A DNA stretch of 64,000 nt from Myxococcus stipitatus DSM 14675 (GTDB taxonomy: Bacteria; Myxococcota; Myxococcia; Myxococcales; Myxococcaceae). The stretch lies in assembly GCF_000331735.1 (NCBI RefSeq), contig NC_020126.1:4650001-4714000 (forward strand), in the 5' to 3' direction. The translations under genes were made by a program, and so were the position numbers. Each line of letters opens with the position of its first letter. The first letter of the stretch is position 1. This document shows, one piece after another, positions 10,527 to 18,156 of the stretch. The notes under the pieces are model-generated. The model searched no databases. It saw only the letters and a list, made by a program, of their open reading frames with translations, and was not told where the DNA came from.

Positions 10527-12002
10527 GTGGGAATCTGGTCGAAGAAGAGCCTCGCGAGGCTCCAGGATGAGGACAGCGCGGGGCATGAGATGCACCGCAC
10601 CCTCAATGGGCTCCAGCTGACGTTGCTGGGTATTGGCGCCATCATCGGCGCGGGAATCTTCGTCGTGACGGGGACGGCGGCCGCGCAGCACGCGGGTCCA
10701 GCCATCGTCCTATCGTTCGTCCTGGCGGGGCTGGGGTGTCTCTTCGCGGGGCTGTGTTACGCGGAGTTCGCCTCGATGATTCCCGTCGCCGGGAGCGCGT
10801 ACACGTACGGCTACGCCACCTTGGGTGAGCTGGTGGCGTGGATCATCGGCTGGGACTTGATGCTGGAGTACCTCTTCGCCTCCTCGGCCGTGGCGGTGGG
10901 GTGGTCCGGTTACATGACGGCCTTCCTGCGCGACTACGTGGGGGTGGCGCTCCCGGCGGCGCTGTCGAACGCGCCGTTCGAGACGGCGCCCGGCTCGCTC
11001 ATCCCGCATGCCACCGGCGCCATCATCAACCTGCCCGCGGTGCTGCTGGTGGGCGTGCTCACGGTGCTGCTGGTCGTGGGCATGCGGGAGTCGGCGCGCG
11101 TCAACAACATCATCGTGTTCCTGAAGATTGGCATCGTCCTGCTGGTCATCCTCTTCGGGGCGTTCCACATCGACCAGGCGAACTGGACGCCCTTCATCCC
11201 GCCCAACACGGGCCGCTATGGCGAGTTCGGCTGGAGCGGCATCCTCTCCGGGGCGGGGGTCATCTTCTTCGCGTACATCGGCTTCGACGCCGTCTCCACC
11301 GCGGCGCAGGAGACGAAGAATCCGTCGAAGGACCTGCCGACGGGCATCCTCGGCTCGCTCATCGTGTGCACGGTGCTCTACGTGTTGATGGCGGGCGTGA
11401 TGACGGGCCTGGCGCCGTACTCCACGCTCGATGTCCCCGAGCCCGTCTACGTGGCCATCTCCAAGGGCGGCCCGGCACTCGCGTGGCTGCGTCCCATCGT
11501 GGGGCTGGGGGCCATCGCGGGCCTGGCGTCGGTGGTGCTCGTGATGCTGATGGGGCAGCCGCGCATCTTCTTCGCCATGTCGCGGGACGGGCTGTTGCCG
11601 CCGTTCTTCGGCCGCATCCACCCGCGCTACCGGACGCCCTACATCTCCACCCTCATCACGGGGGGCGTGTCCATGGTGGTGGCGGGTCTGTTCCCCATTG
11701 GATTGCTGGGGCACCTGGTGTCCATCGGGACGCTGTTCGCGTTCGTGGTCGTCTGCGCCGGCATCCTGGTGCTGCGCTACACGCGGCCGGACCTGCCCAG
11801 GCCCTTCCGCACGCCCTTCGTGCCGGTGGTTCCCATCCTGGGCATCCTCTGCTGTGGCGCCTTGATGCTGGGCCTGGGCCTGGAGACGTGGCTGCGCCTC
11901 ATCATCTGGCTGGGGCTGGGGCTGGCCATCTACTTCTTCTACGGCCGGAAGCACTCCCGGGTGGCGCAGGCAGAAGCACGAGAGGGCGCCCGGGCGCCTT
12001 GA
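10527..12002 (+). CDS. APC-superfamily amino-acid permease (cationic amino-acid transporter-like)
   Basis: The 491-residue protein has about 12 predicted membrane spans and the family's unwound TM1 motif GIGAIIGAGIFVVTG (about 32-46), where the amino-acid backbone binds. The TM6 region has FFAYIGFDAVSTAAQETKNP, typical of the CAT/YfnA branch. The start is GTG at 10527, giving a short cytoplasmic N-terminus (MGIWSKKSLARLQDED). It should import amino acids by proton- or gradient-coupled transport at the inner membrane. The substrate cannot be read from sequence; basic or broad neutral amino acids are usual in this branch. A long inverted repeat lies just downstream. Confidence 0.9.
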   Translation: MGIWSKKSLARLQDEDSAGHEMHRTLNGLQLTLLGIGAIIGAGIFVVTGTAAAQHAGPAIVLSFVLAGLGCLFAGLCYAEFASMIPVAGSAYTYGYATLGELVAWIIGWDLMLEYLFASSAVAVGWSGYMTAFLRDYVGVALPAALSNAPFETAPGSLIPHATGAIINLPAVLLVGVLTVLLVVGMRESARVNNIIVFLKIGIVLLVILFGAFHIDQANWTPFIPPNTGRYGEFGWSGILSGAGVIFFAYIGFDAVSTAAQETKNPSKDLPTGILGSLIVCTVLYVLMAGVMTGLAPYSTLDVPEPVYVAISKGGPALAWLRPIVGLGAIAGLASVVLVMLMGQPRIFFAMSRDGLLPPFFGRIHPRYRTPYISTLITGGVSMVVAGLFPIGLLGHLVSIGTLFAFVVVCAGILVLRYTRPDLPRPFRTPFVPVVPILGILCCGALMLGLGLETWLRLIIWLGLGLAIYFFYGRKHSRVAQAEAREGARAP

Positions 12003-12016
12003 GCGGGTGTTCATGA

Positions 12017-12070
12017 CCGCACGTTGGCGGCTTCCGGACCCCGGGCCGTCGAGCGTCTGGCAACGTGCGG
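12017..12070. repeat. Perfect 10-bp inverted repeat between permease and hydrolase genes
   Basis: CCGCACGTTG (12017-12026) is repeated in inverse at 12061-12070 with a 34-bp spacer. It starts 14 bp after the permease stop and lies 56 bp before the next ATG. It could be part of a long terminator or a regulatory site; there is no T-run. Confidence 0.45.
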
Positions 12071-12125
12071 CCTTGCTCTCCTGGCGGGGTGGCCTGGATG
12101 TGCCCGGGTCGTTAAAGATGTGGGC

Positions 12126-13202
12126 ATGTCTCCTTCCCGCCATGGTTGTCAGTTCTCTGGGGTGCGACTCGAGCGGGTGCGTGCCTCCCGCCAGTTCGAG
12201 GACGGCCGCTTCCGCAACACCGCCCCCGTGGGGCCCGGCATCCAGGGCAACCCGCTGCCGGTGCTGGGGGAGTTCTTCCTAGGCGCCTCGAAGCGGGTGC
12301 CGCCGGGGCCCGTGCCGTTGGAGAGCCCGCTCGAGACCTGGACCCGTCGGCCGGAGAGCGGGTTCCGGGTGACGTGGCTGGGCCACAGCACGATGCTCCT
12401 GGAGCTCGACGGCGCGCGCATCCTGACCGACCCCGTGTTCGGCGAGCGCGCGTCTCCGCTGTCCTTCGCGGGGCCTCGGCGGTTCCACGCCGTGCCCGCG
12501 TCGCTGGAGTCGCTCCCGGAGCTGGATGCGGTGCTGGTGTCGCACGACCACTACGACCACCTGTGCCGGCCGACGATCGAGGCGCTGGTGAAGCGGCGGG
12601 TCCGGTTCGTCACGGCGCTGGGCGTGGGCGCGCATCTGGAGGCGTACGGCGTCGCGCCGGAGCTCATCACCGAGCTGGACTGGTGGGAGCGGACGCAGGT
12701 GGGGCCGGTGGTGTTCACGGCCACGCCGTCACAGCACTTCTCCGGCCGAGGGCTGGGGGACCGCAATCGGACACTGTGGGCGTCGTGGGTGATGGAGGGC
12801 GAGAAGCACCGCGTGTTCTTCAGCGGGGACACGGGTCTGACGGAGGAGCTGGTGGAGGTGGCCCGACGTCACGGCCGCTTCGACCTGGTGATGCTGGAGG
12901 TCGGCGCGTTCCACCCGAGCTGGGGCGGCATCCATCTGGGCCCGGAGAACGCGCTCAAGGCCCACGCGATGCTGGGCGGCGGGACGCTGATGCCGGTCCA
13001 CTGGGCCACGTTCAACCTGGGGCTGCATCCGTGGGACGAGCCCGCGGAGACGCTCCTTCGCATGGCCACCGAGCAGCAGGTGCAGCTCTTCACGCCTCGC
13101 CTGGGCGCGGCGGTCGAGCCGACGCGCTGGGAGCTTTCCACGCCCTGGTGGCGTGAAGTCACCGAGGCCGCGCTGAACCCTCGCCCCGTCATGGGCGGGT
13201 AG
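12126..13202 (+). CDS. Metallo-beta-lactamase-fold hydrolase (RomA/NAPE-PLD/UlaG-like)
   Basis: The product is about 358 residues. The N-terminal region (QFEDGRFRNTAPV, then LPVLGEFFLG) is typical of the RomA/NAPE-phospholipase-D-like group. The binuclear metal site is intact: HDHYDH (within SHDHYDHLCRP), the later aspartate in FFSGDTGLTEE and the histidine of PVHWATFNLG. These enzymes hydrolyse phosphodiester or related bonds, often in lipids; the substrate here is unknown. I start it at the ATG at 12126 because the frame further upstream runs through the inverted repeat. It is probably monocistronic, with an 11-bp palindrome 10 bp after its stop. Confidence 0.88.
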   Translation: MSPSRHGCQFSGVRLERVRASRQFEDGRFRNTAPVGPGIQGNPLPVLGEFFLGASKRVPPGPVPLESPLETWTRRPESGFRVTWLGHSTMLLELDGARILTDPVFGERASPLSFAGPRRFHAVPASLESLPELDAVLVSHDHYDHLCRPTIEALVKRRVRFVTALGVGAHLEAYGVAPELITELDWWERTQVGPVVFTATPSQHFSGRGLGDRNRTLWASWVMEGEKHRVFFSGDTGLTEELVEVARRHGRFDLVMLEVGAFHPSWGGIHLGPENALKAHAMLGGGTLMPVHWATFNLGLHPWDEPAETLLRMATEQQVQLFTPRLGAAVEPTRWELSTPWWREVTEAALNPRPVMGG

Positions 13203-13212
13203 GGCGGGCCGG

Positions 13213-13241
13213 GAGACTGATAGTCCTGGGCTATCAGTCTC
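13213..13241. promoter_or_regulatory. 11-bp perfect palindrome containing ATAG-N7-CTAT (OxyR-like box)
   Basis: GAGACTGATAG (13213-13223) and CTATCAGTCTC (13231-13241) flank a 7-nt spacer. The core reads ATAG-N7-CTAT, which matches the spacing of the OxyR consensus ATAGNTNNNANCTAT. It stands about 75 bp upstream of the UreH-like transporter gene, which converges with an oxyR gene. It could equally be the terminator of the hydrolase gene, which ends 10 bp before it, although there is no T-run. Confidence 0.45.
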
Positions 13242-13314
13242 ATCGAAACGTTGTCTTGGAACGATGAGCGAGGACTGGGCATCTTTTGACTCGCAGGTGA
13301 AAGGAGTCATGCCC

Positions 13315-13905
13315 ATGCCACTGATTGCTCTCGCGGGTGTTGGTTCAGGTGCGCTGCACGCGCTGGCGGGACCGGACCATCTGCTGAGCCTCGCGCCGCT
13401 GTCCGTGGGACGTCGGCAGGGGGCATGGTGGGTGGGGCTGATGTGGGGACTGGGGCACGGGCTGGGCACGCTGCTCGCGGCGGGGGCGCTCCTGGTGCTC
13501 CTGTCGGCCGTTCATCTGGAGTTCGTCGACCGTTGGGCGGAGCGTGTCGCGGGGCTCGCGCTGTTGGGGATGGGCGTGTGGGGATTGACGCGTCGCCAGG
13601 CGGTGGCGGGCGAGGCTCAGCCCCCGCGAGGTGTCGCCGCCGTGGGGCTGGTGCATGGCTTGACGGGCGCTTCCGCGCTGCTGTTGCTGCTGCCCGTCAC
13701 GGTGTCCGGCACGGCGCTGGAGCAGGCGCTCTTCCTCGGCGGGTTCTCGGTGGGGAGCACGCTGGCCATGTCCGCGCTCACCGCGGGCATCGCCGCCGTC
13801 TCTCGAGCGCGCCGGCTCTCCACGAAGGTCGCCGCCCACGTGACGCGAGGGGCCTCGTCGCTCTCCATCCTGCTGGGCGGTGTGTGGATGGCGGGGAGCT
13901 TCTAG
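13315..13905 (+). CDS. UreH/NicO-type transition-metal transporter-like membrane protein
   Basis: The 196-residue protein has about six membrane helices and begins with the UreH-type signature G-x-x-HALAGPDHL (about 13-24), whose histidines and aspartate bind metal in nickel/cobalt and related transporters. The start was set at the second ATG (13315) because AAAGGAG ends 8 bp before it; ATG 13309 is only 2 bp from that site. It should move a divalent metal or a related substrate across the inner membrane. The stop overlaps the stop of oxyR by 4 bp in convergent orientation. Sulfite-exporter-like activity is an alternative in this superfamily. Confidence 0.75.
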   Translation: MPLIALAGVGSGALHALAGPDHLLSLAPLSVGRRQGAWWVGLMWGLGHGLGTLLAAGALLVLLSAVHLEFVDRWAERVAGLALLGMGVWGLTRRQAVAGEAQPPRGVAAVGLVHGLTGASALLLLLPVTVSGTALEQALFLGGFSVGSTLAMSALTAGIAAVSRARRLSTKVAAHVTRGASSLSILLGGVWMAGSF

Positions 13906-14861
13906 CGGCGAGTCGTGCTCGCACGCGACGTGTCCGCGCCTCGGGGACGGGGCTCGGAGGGGTAGCCCTCCCGGAGGGTGGAGGCGAGCTGTCGCAGGGC
14001 CGCGGCGAGCGGGGTGCTGCGTCGCCACACGAGCGCGAGGGTTCGGTGCGGAACCGGAGGCGCGATGGGGCGCACGACGAGCTCCGCGCGACGGCTCTCG
14101 GTGGGGATGGCCAAGGCTGGGAGCAGGGTGACACCGGCTCCGCCCGCGACCATCTGCGCGAGCGTCGAGAGGCTCGTCGCGCGGAACTCCTGCTCGTGGG
14201 CCCGAGCCCGCGTACAGAAGGCGAGGGCCTGCTCTCGAAGGCAGTGGCCCTCGTCGAGCAGGAGGACCTTGGCGTCGCGCAGTTCCGACAGCGAGACGGG
14301 AGTGCTCCTGGCTGCGAGCGGGTGTCCCTTGGGTGCGACGACGAAGAACGCATCCTTGGCGATGTGGTCCCGCTCCACGTCGCCGACATCGGCCTCGAGT
14401 GCCAGCAGGGCCGCGTCGAGAGTTCCTGCCTCCAGGCTTCGTGTCAGTGCCTCGGTCTTGTCCTCGACCCAGGCCAGGGTCAGGCGGGGATACTGCTTGC
14501 GAAGGAGGGGCGTGAGCGCGGGGAGGAGGTACGGCGAGACGGTGGGGATGATGCCGATGCGCAGCGTTCCATCGAGGGGGTTGCCGACGCGCCGAGCCTC
14601 GTCCTGGAGGTCATCGGCCTCCAGCAAGAGGCGCCGGGCTCTCTCCACCAGTCGTTGACCGGCGGCGGTGGGCAGCACCCGCTTGCGGTCGCGCTCGAAC
14701 AGCCGGACTCCGAGCGCTTCCTCGAGCTGTGCGAGCTGGGCACTGAGGGAGGGCTGCGAGACGTGGCACCGCGTCGCGGCTTCGCGGAAGCTCAGCGTGT
14801 CCGCGACGGCGACTGCGTACTGGAGCTGTCGGAGCGTGAAGGGGTGGGGGTTCAGGAGCAC
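13902..14861 (-). CDS. oxyR: OxyR-type LysR-family peroxide sensor/regulator
   Basis: The 319-residue protein has an N-terminal LysR winged helix (about 7-66, AVADTLSFREAATRCHVSQPS) and an effector domain. The effector domain carries the OxyR redox pair: C207 in DEGHCLRE and C216 in QALAFC, nine residues apart as in the known disulfide switch of OxyR. That pair is what separates it from generic LysR proteins. It should activate antioxidant genes when oxidised by hydrogen peroxide. No catalase or AhpC gene is adjacent. It lies 15 bp behind an SDR gene on the same strand and may be co-transcribed with it. The C-terminal tail after about 290 is arginine-rich and probably unstructured. Confidence 0.9.
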   Translation of the reverse strand: MLLNPHPFTLRQLQYAVAVADTLSFREAATRCHVSQPSLSAQLAQLEEALGVRLFERDRKRVLPTAAGQRLVERARRLLLEADDLQDEARRVGNPLDGTLRIGIIPTVSPYLLPALTPLLRKQYPRLTLAWVEDKTEALTRSLEAGTLDAALLALEADVGDVERDHIAKDAFFVVAPKGHPLAARSTPVSLSELRDAKVLLLDEGHCLREQALAFCTRARAHEQEFRATSLSTLAQMVAGGAGVTLLPALAIPTESRRAELVVRPIAPPVPHRTLALVWRRSTPLAAALRQLASTLREGYPSEPRPRGADTSRASTTRR

Positions 14862-14876
14862 GATGCTCCGTCCCTA

Positions 14877-15707
14877 TCACGACGGGCCTGAGCCCATGGC
14901 GCGGAGCCGTGCGTGGACCTCGCGCACGGCGCGCTGTGTGGCGGCATCCTCCGTCGCGGGAGGCCAGGGCTGCTCCGTCTCCTCGACCCACCAGCGCGCC
15001 TGTCCTGGAGGCGACCAGCGCTCCTGGGCGAGGATGCGCGAGAGGCGCTGGGCGCAGACCTCGGGGGCTTCCCAGCCTCGCTTCACGAGCGAGAGCAGCC
15101 ACCCGATGGGGCCTGTGCGGGCTCCCAGGTCCGTACGGACGACACCCGGGTGGAGCACCAGGACATCCACCGCTGGATGCTCGGTGGCCACGTCACGCAT
15201 CGCGAGGGCGAAGCCGAGCTTGGTGTCGCAGTACGTGCGGAGGCTGGAGAAGTCCTCGCCGGTCGGGGTGCGTGCGGCATCGAACCGGCCCTTCACCAAC
15301 AGGCCCGCGCTCACCAGCAGGACGCGCCGCAGTCGCTTCGCCTCGAGCAGGGCTTGTTGCATGACGAGCGGCGCGGCGTGGTTCACCGCGAAGCCTGACT
15401 CCAGTCCGTCCACCGTCAGCTCGCGATGGGTGGGCCAGATGCCCGCGTTGTGCACCAGCGTGGCTCCGGGAGACACCTGCTCCACGAGCTGCTGGCCCAA
15501 CGCGCGGGCTCCCGCGAGCGTCGACAGGTCGCCGGGGATGACGACCGCCTGCCCACCTTCTTCTTGGATGAAGGCGGCCAGTGACTCCAATCGCGCGCGG
15601 TCGCGGGCGACGAGGATGAGCCGGTACTCACGCGACTTCGCGAGTGCTCGCGCCAGCGCAAAGCCAATCCCTCGTGATGCCCCCGTCAGGATGAGGTCGG
15701 TGGTCAT
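14877..15707 (-). CDS. Short-chain dehydrogenase/reductase
   Basis: The 276-residue protein has a classical SDR Rossmann fold: TGASRGIG near the N-terminus binds NAD(P), HNAGIW is the NAG-type motif, and YCDTK is the catalytic YxxxK, with the active serine in VSAG. The substrate is not identifiable. It is the first gene of a probable two-gene unit with oxyR (15-bp gap). A striking AT-rich palindrome lies about 40 bp upstream of its ATG. Members of this SDR subgroup are often annotated as retinol-dehydrogenase-like or protochlorophyllide-reductase-like, but that gives no true function here. Confidence 0.88.
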   Translation of the reverse strand: MTTDLILTGASRGIGFALARALAKSREYRLILVARDRARLESLAAFIQEEGGQAVVIPGDLSTLAGARALGQQLVEQVSPGATLVHNAGIWPTHRELTVDGLESGFAVNHAAPLVMQQALLEAKRLRRVLLVSAGLLVKGRFDAARTPTGEDFSSLRTYCDTKLGFALAMRDVATEHPAVDVLVLHPGVVRTDLGARTGPIGWLLSLVKRGWEAPEVCAQRLSRILAQERWSPPGQARWWVEETEQPWPPATEDAATQRAVREVHARLRAMGSGPS

Positions 15708-15734
15708 GCGGGAAAGCCTGCCAGCCTCGTTCTG

Positions 15735-15757
15735 AAATTGGAAGATTGTTCCAATTT
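15735..15757 (-). promoter_or_regulatory. AT-rich 9-5-9 perfect palindrome, probable operator of the SDR-oxyR unit
   Basis: AAATTGGAA (15735-15743) and TTCCAATTT (15749-15757) are exact complements around GATTG. In a sequence this GC-rich, an AT-rich perfect palindrome 28-50 bp before a start codon is best read as a repressor or activator site. On the minus strand a TATAAA (15760-15755) overlaps its upstream edge and may be the -10 box, which would place the start of transcription inside the palindrome. Confidence 0.6.
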
Positions 15758-15810
15758 ATATCCAAGACACGCCGCCAGGGAAGGGCCGGGTTCGCGCAGG
15801 GCGTCGTCAC

Positions 15811-16269
15811 TCAGTCGCAGTTCTGGAACACGAGGATGCCGGGGCCATAGGGCGTCGTGACGGGCACCCAGGCTTCCGTGGCCTCCGCGATGCGGTCCAG
15901 GTCCAGGGACAGATGAAGAAGTTCCGAGGGTGCGGAGCCCGTCGGCGTCGACCAGAAGGGGACGCGGCTGACGACCTGGGCGAGGCTCTCCACCTGACCC
16001 TGCCTCCACTCCTCGAGCGGTGGAGGGTTTCCGCGGAACTCCTTGTGGAAGAAGCCCAGCAGCGCTCCCTCGACGTCAAATGCTTCGTTCGCCTCGGGGT
16101 CGTAGTCGTTGGAGGGAACAGGCACTAGGAATCCCTCCGCCGCGCGAGTCGAGGTCATGAGGCCTTCGCACTGGTGCTCGTAGGTGACGCCCGTGGGGGC
16201 CAGCACGATGACGGCGAGACCGAAAGGGGAGGTGCCTGCAGGGTCGAGAAAGACATTGTGAGTGGCCAT
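15811..16269 (-). CDS. Uncharacterised protein, resembles DUF6210
   Basis: The 152-residue cytoplasmic protein has no signal peptide. It begins MATHNVFLDPAGTSPFGLAVIV and has PTGVTYEHQCEG and EGFLVPVP, a pattern I associate with DUF6210-type proteins; this assignment is from memory and unverified. It is acidic and single-domain, with a C-terminal GILVFQNCD. The gene is divergent from a TetR-family regulator across 122 bp. The start at 16269 is preceded by a purine-rich AAGAGAG. Proteins of this kind are sometimes found with toxin or polymorphic loci, but no toxin is adjacent, so no role is proposed. Confidence 0.6.
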   Translation of the reverse strand: MATHNVFLDPAGTSPFGLAVIVLAPTGVTYEHQCEGLMTSTRAAEGFLVPVPSNDYDPEANEAFDVEGALLGFFHKEFRGNPPPLEEWRQGQVESLAQVVSRVPFWSTPTGSAPSELLHLSLDLDRIAEATEAWVPVTTPYGPGILVFQNCD

Positions 16270-16391
16270 CACGCTCTCTTCGTCACGGGTTGCATCTCTC
16301 TGACATGTTGCCAGTCTCCCTTGGGTGCGGGGCCTCCGATGCGAAGCACGAGACCGATGACCCCTGGAGGGGCAGCGCATAGGGTAGGGGC

Positions 16392-17000
16392 ATGGGGCCA
16401 GCACGACGGGATGGAGTGAAGCGACGCGACGCGCTGCTGGATGCGGCGCTGCGGTGCTTCGCGGAGCGGGGGCTCCTCGGCACCGGCATCGAGGAGATTC
16501 GCAAGGCCGCTGGCGCGAGCCCTTCGAGCGTCTACCACCTGTTCGATGGACTCCCGGACCTCACGCTCGCGCTGCTGCTCCGCACCTTCGAGCGGCTCTT
16601 CACCCACCTGGTCTCCCGGGTCGTGCCCACCGCCACCGCCGAAGCGGCCGTCGTGGCCCTGGTGGATGGCCACCTGGAGTGGATCCTCTCCCACCGGGAC
16701 GAGGGCCGCTTCATGTACCAGGCGATGGCCGTGGAGCTGGGCACGGACGCGGCGGAGGTGCTCCTGGCCCGCAAGGCGGAGCTGCTCGCGCCCATCGTCC
16801 AGCACGTCGCACGCTTCGTCTCGGAGGGCTCACTGCCGCCCTGGCCTCCCTTGCTCCTGGACGTGGTGCTGCTGGGCCCGAGCCACGAAGCCTGCCGCCG
16901 TTTCCTCGGAGGCGCTCCGCTGGACCCCGTGTGGATGCGAAGCCAACTGCCGAAGCTGGCCTGGCGGAGTGTCAGGCCTCACACACCTCGCGGCGTGTGA
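16392..17000 (+). CDS. TetR-family transcriptional regulator
   Basis: The 202-residue protein has the TetR helix-turn-helix at about 10-55 (DALLDAALRCFAERGLLGTGIEEIRKAAG, then SSVYHLFDG) and a helical ligand-binding C-terminal domain (about 75-195), the family's normal length. It probably represses itself and perhaps the divergent gene at 15811-16269. The ligand is unknown. It is convergent with the TPR gene, with only 1 bp between the stops. Confidence 0.88.
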   Translation: MGPARRDGVKRRDALLDAALRCFAERGLLGTGIEEIRKAAGASPSSVYHLFDGLPDLTLALLLRTFERLFTHLVSRVVPTATAEAAVVALVDGHLEWILSHRDEGRFMYQAMAVELGTDAAEVLLARKAELLAPIVQHVARFVSEGSLPPWPPLLLDVVLLGPSHEACRRFLGGAPLDPVWMRSQLPKLAWRSVRPHTPRGV

Positions 17001-17001
17001 G

Positions 17002-17655
17002 TCAGCGTCCCAAGACCCACGCACGCAGCCACGCCAGGAAGGTGCCCAGTCCGGGTGTCACCTGCGCCTGGGTCCATCGCAGCTTGCGCACCTGCCGGGG
17101 CCCGCGCGCTTCAGCGGCAAGGGGCTCCAACATCGCCAGCGCCTCCTCCCGCTCCCGCTGCCGCGCGAGCTGGAGCACCAGGTCCAGCTTCACCTCGAAC
17201 AGCGTCGCATCCAACGCGAGTGTCTCGCGCAAGAGGAGGATGGCGCCGGGGCGCTCGCTGCTTCTTCGGAAGTGGAGCCGGCCGCGCAGCAACGTCTTCA
17301 CGGCCTCTGCTCGATGTCCCTTCTGCACATGCAGCTGGGCCACCTGTCGCCACAGCTCCAGCTCGAGTGGGAACAGCTCCGTGGCCTGGGCGTAGACGGC
17401 CTGCGCCTTGTCCGCGAAGCCCTTGTCGAGATGGGCCTGGGCCGCCGCGCGGAAGCTCTCGAGCGCGGCCTGGGCTTGGCGGGTCCGAGCGAGCAGCGGC
17501 GCGAGCTTGCCCAGGACGATGGCGTCCTTGGGCTCCAGCTCCAGGGCCTTGCGGTAGCCGGAGATGGCCTTGTTCAAACGGCCCTTCGAGCGCGCCAGGT
17601 CCGCCTCGGTGATGAGCTCTGAGCGGGAGGGGGGCGTCTTGCTTCCGAACAGCAT
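17002..17655 (-). CDS. Tetratricopeptide-repeat protein
   Basis: The 217-residue protein has no signal peptide. It is made of TPR-like helix pairs: AISGYRKALELEPKDAIVLGKLAPLL (about 30-55), ALESFRAAAQAHLDKG and AQAVYAQATELFPLELELWRQVAQLHVQKG (about 65-120), AVKTLLRGRLHF (about 122-134) and a final pair around 150-180. It should be a cytoplasmic protein-protein interaction scaffold; no partner is evident. The start at 17655 is chosen because upstream codons lose the TPR-protein character. The last 20 residues (TPGLGTFLAWLRAWVLGR) form an amphipathic tail that might touch the membrane. Confidence 0.8.
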   Translation of the reverse strand: MLFGSKTPPSRSELITEADLARSKGRLNKAISGYRKALELEPKDAIVLGKLAPLLARTRQAQAALESFRAAAQAHLDKGFADKAQAVYAQATELFPLELELWRQVAQLHVQKGHRAEAVKTLLRGRLHFRRSSERPGAILLLRETLALDATLFEVKLDLVLQLARQREREEALAMLEPLAAEARGPRQVRKLRWTQAQVTPGLGTFLAWLRAWVLGR

Positions 17656-18156
17656 CGCGACTTCGCATTGAAGTCCTCCGCGCTGCTTCCGGCAACCCCA
17701 CCCACGACACTCCGTCACCACTGGAGATTTCTAATAGGTGGGCCCGGTCAAGGTATCCTCCTGACCGGGCCCGGTTGTGCCGCCATGGATGAGGTCCGCA
17801 CGTTTAAGTCTTCGCCTCAGGATGAGGCCTCGCGTCCTGCGATTGAACGACCGCCGCACAAGCAGAAGAAGCGGCGGGCCGGAATTGCACCAGCATCTCG
17901 AGGGAATGGGCGAAGACGGTAGATCGGACCTGCGACGGCGAATGCTGAGTCTGGAGTGAGAGCTTGAAGCTGGGGTGCTTCGCGTCACTCGCTTCGTCGC
18001 GCTTGCCTCTACCAATTGGGCTACCCCGCCACAAAAGGTGGCGATGGCGGGGGCAGGGTTCGAACCTGCACTGGAGGCGACGCGAGAACGCTCGGCGTCA
18101 GGCTGCTGCTGAGTTTGAGTTTGTACTCCGAAAACTGTGTGCGCCGAGCCCGAGGC
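17656..18156. other. 501-bp intergenic region without a protein gene, holding a tRNA-like locus
   Basis: No frame here has a credible coding pattern. About 17980-18092 contains the order-inverted tRNA-like halves described separately. The remainder (17656-17980 and 18093-18156) shows no promoter or repeat that I can support; an imperfect inverted repeat, GAGCC-CGA-GGCTC (18146-18158), overlaps the stop of the next gene on the minus strand. Confidence 0.6.
17982..18091 (-). ncRNA. Candidate circularly permuted tRNA-like RNA (3' half precedes 5' half)
   Basis: Read on the minus strand, the order is as follows. First comes a T-arm, GCAGG-TTCGAAC-CCTGC (18069-18053), then the 3' acceptor CCCCGCC (18052-18046) and an A (18045). 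A 14-nt spacer follows (18044-18031), then the 5' acceptor GGCGGGG (18030-18024), TA (18023-18022) and a D-arm with GCC(C)AATTGGTAGAGGC (18021-18005). The acceptor halves pair perfectly over 7 bp. Outside them, GCGAC (18000-17996) pairs with GTCGC (18081-18077), and GCGAG (17992-17988) with CTCGC (18086-18082), giving a 10-bp helix with a 3-nt bulge where the anticodon stem belongs. A further ACGC/GCGT pair (17985-17982 with 18091-18088) extends it. No CCA is encoded and no anticodon loop exists. It may be a functional permuted RNA or a relic of a tandem tRNA pair. Confidence 0.45.

Noticed and set aside
17982-18091. An ordinary tRNA gene or a standard tmRNA
   Set aside because: On neither strand do a 5' acceptor, anticodon arm and 3' acceptor occur in linear order. 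No CCA or anticodon loop is present, and the acceptor lacks the G-U pair expected of a tmRNA. No tag reading frame was found.
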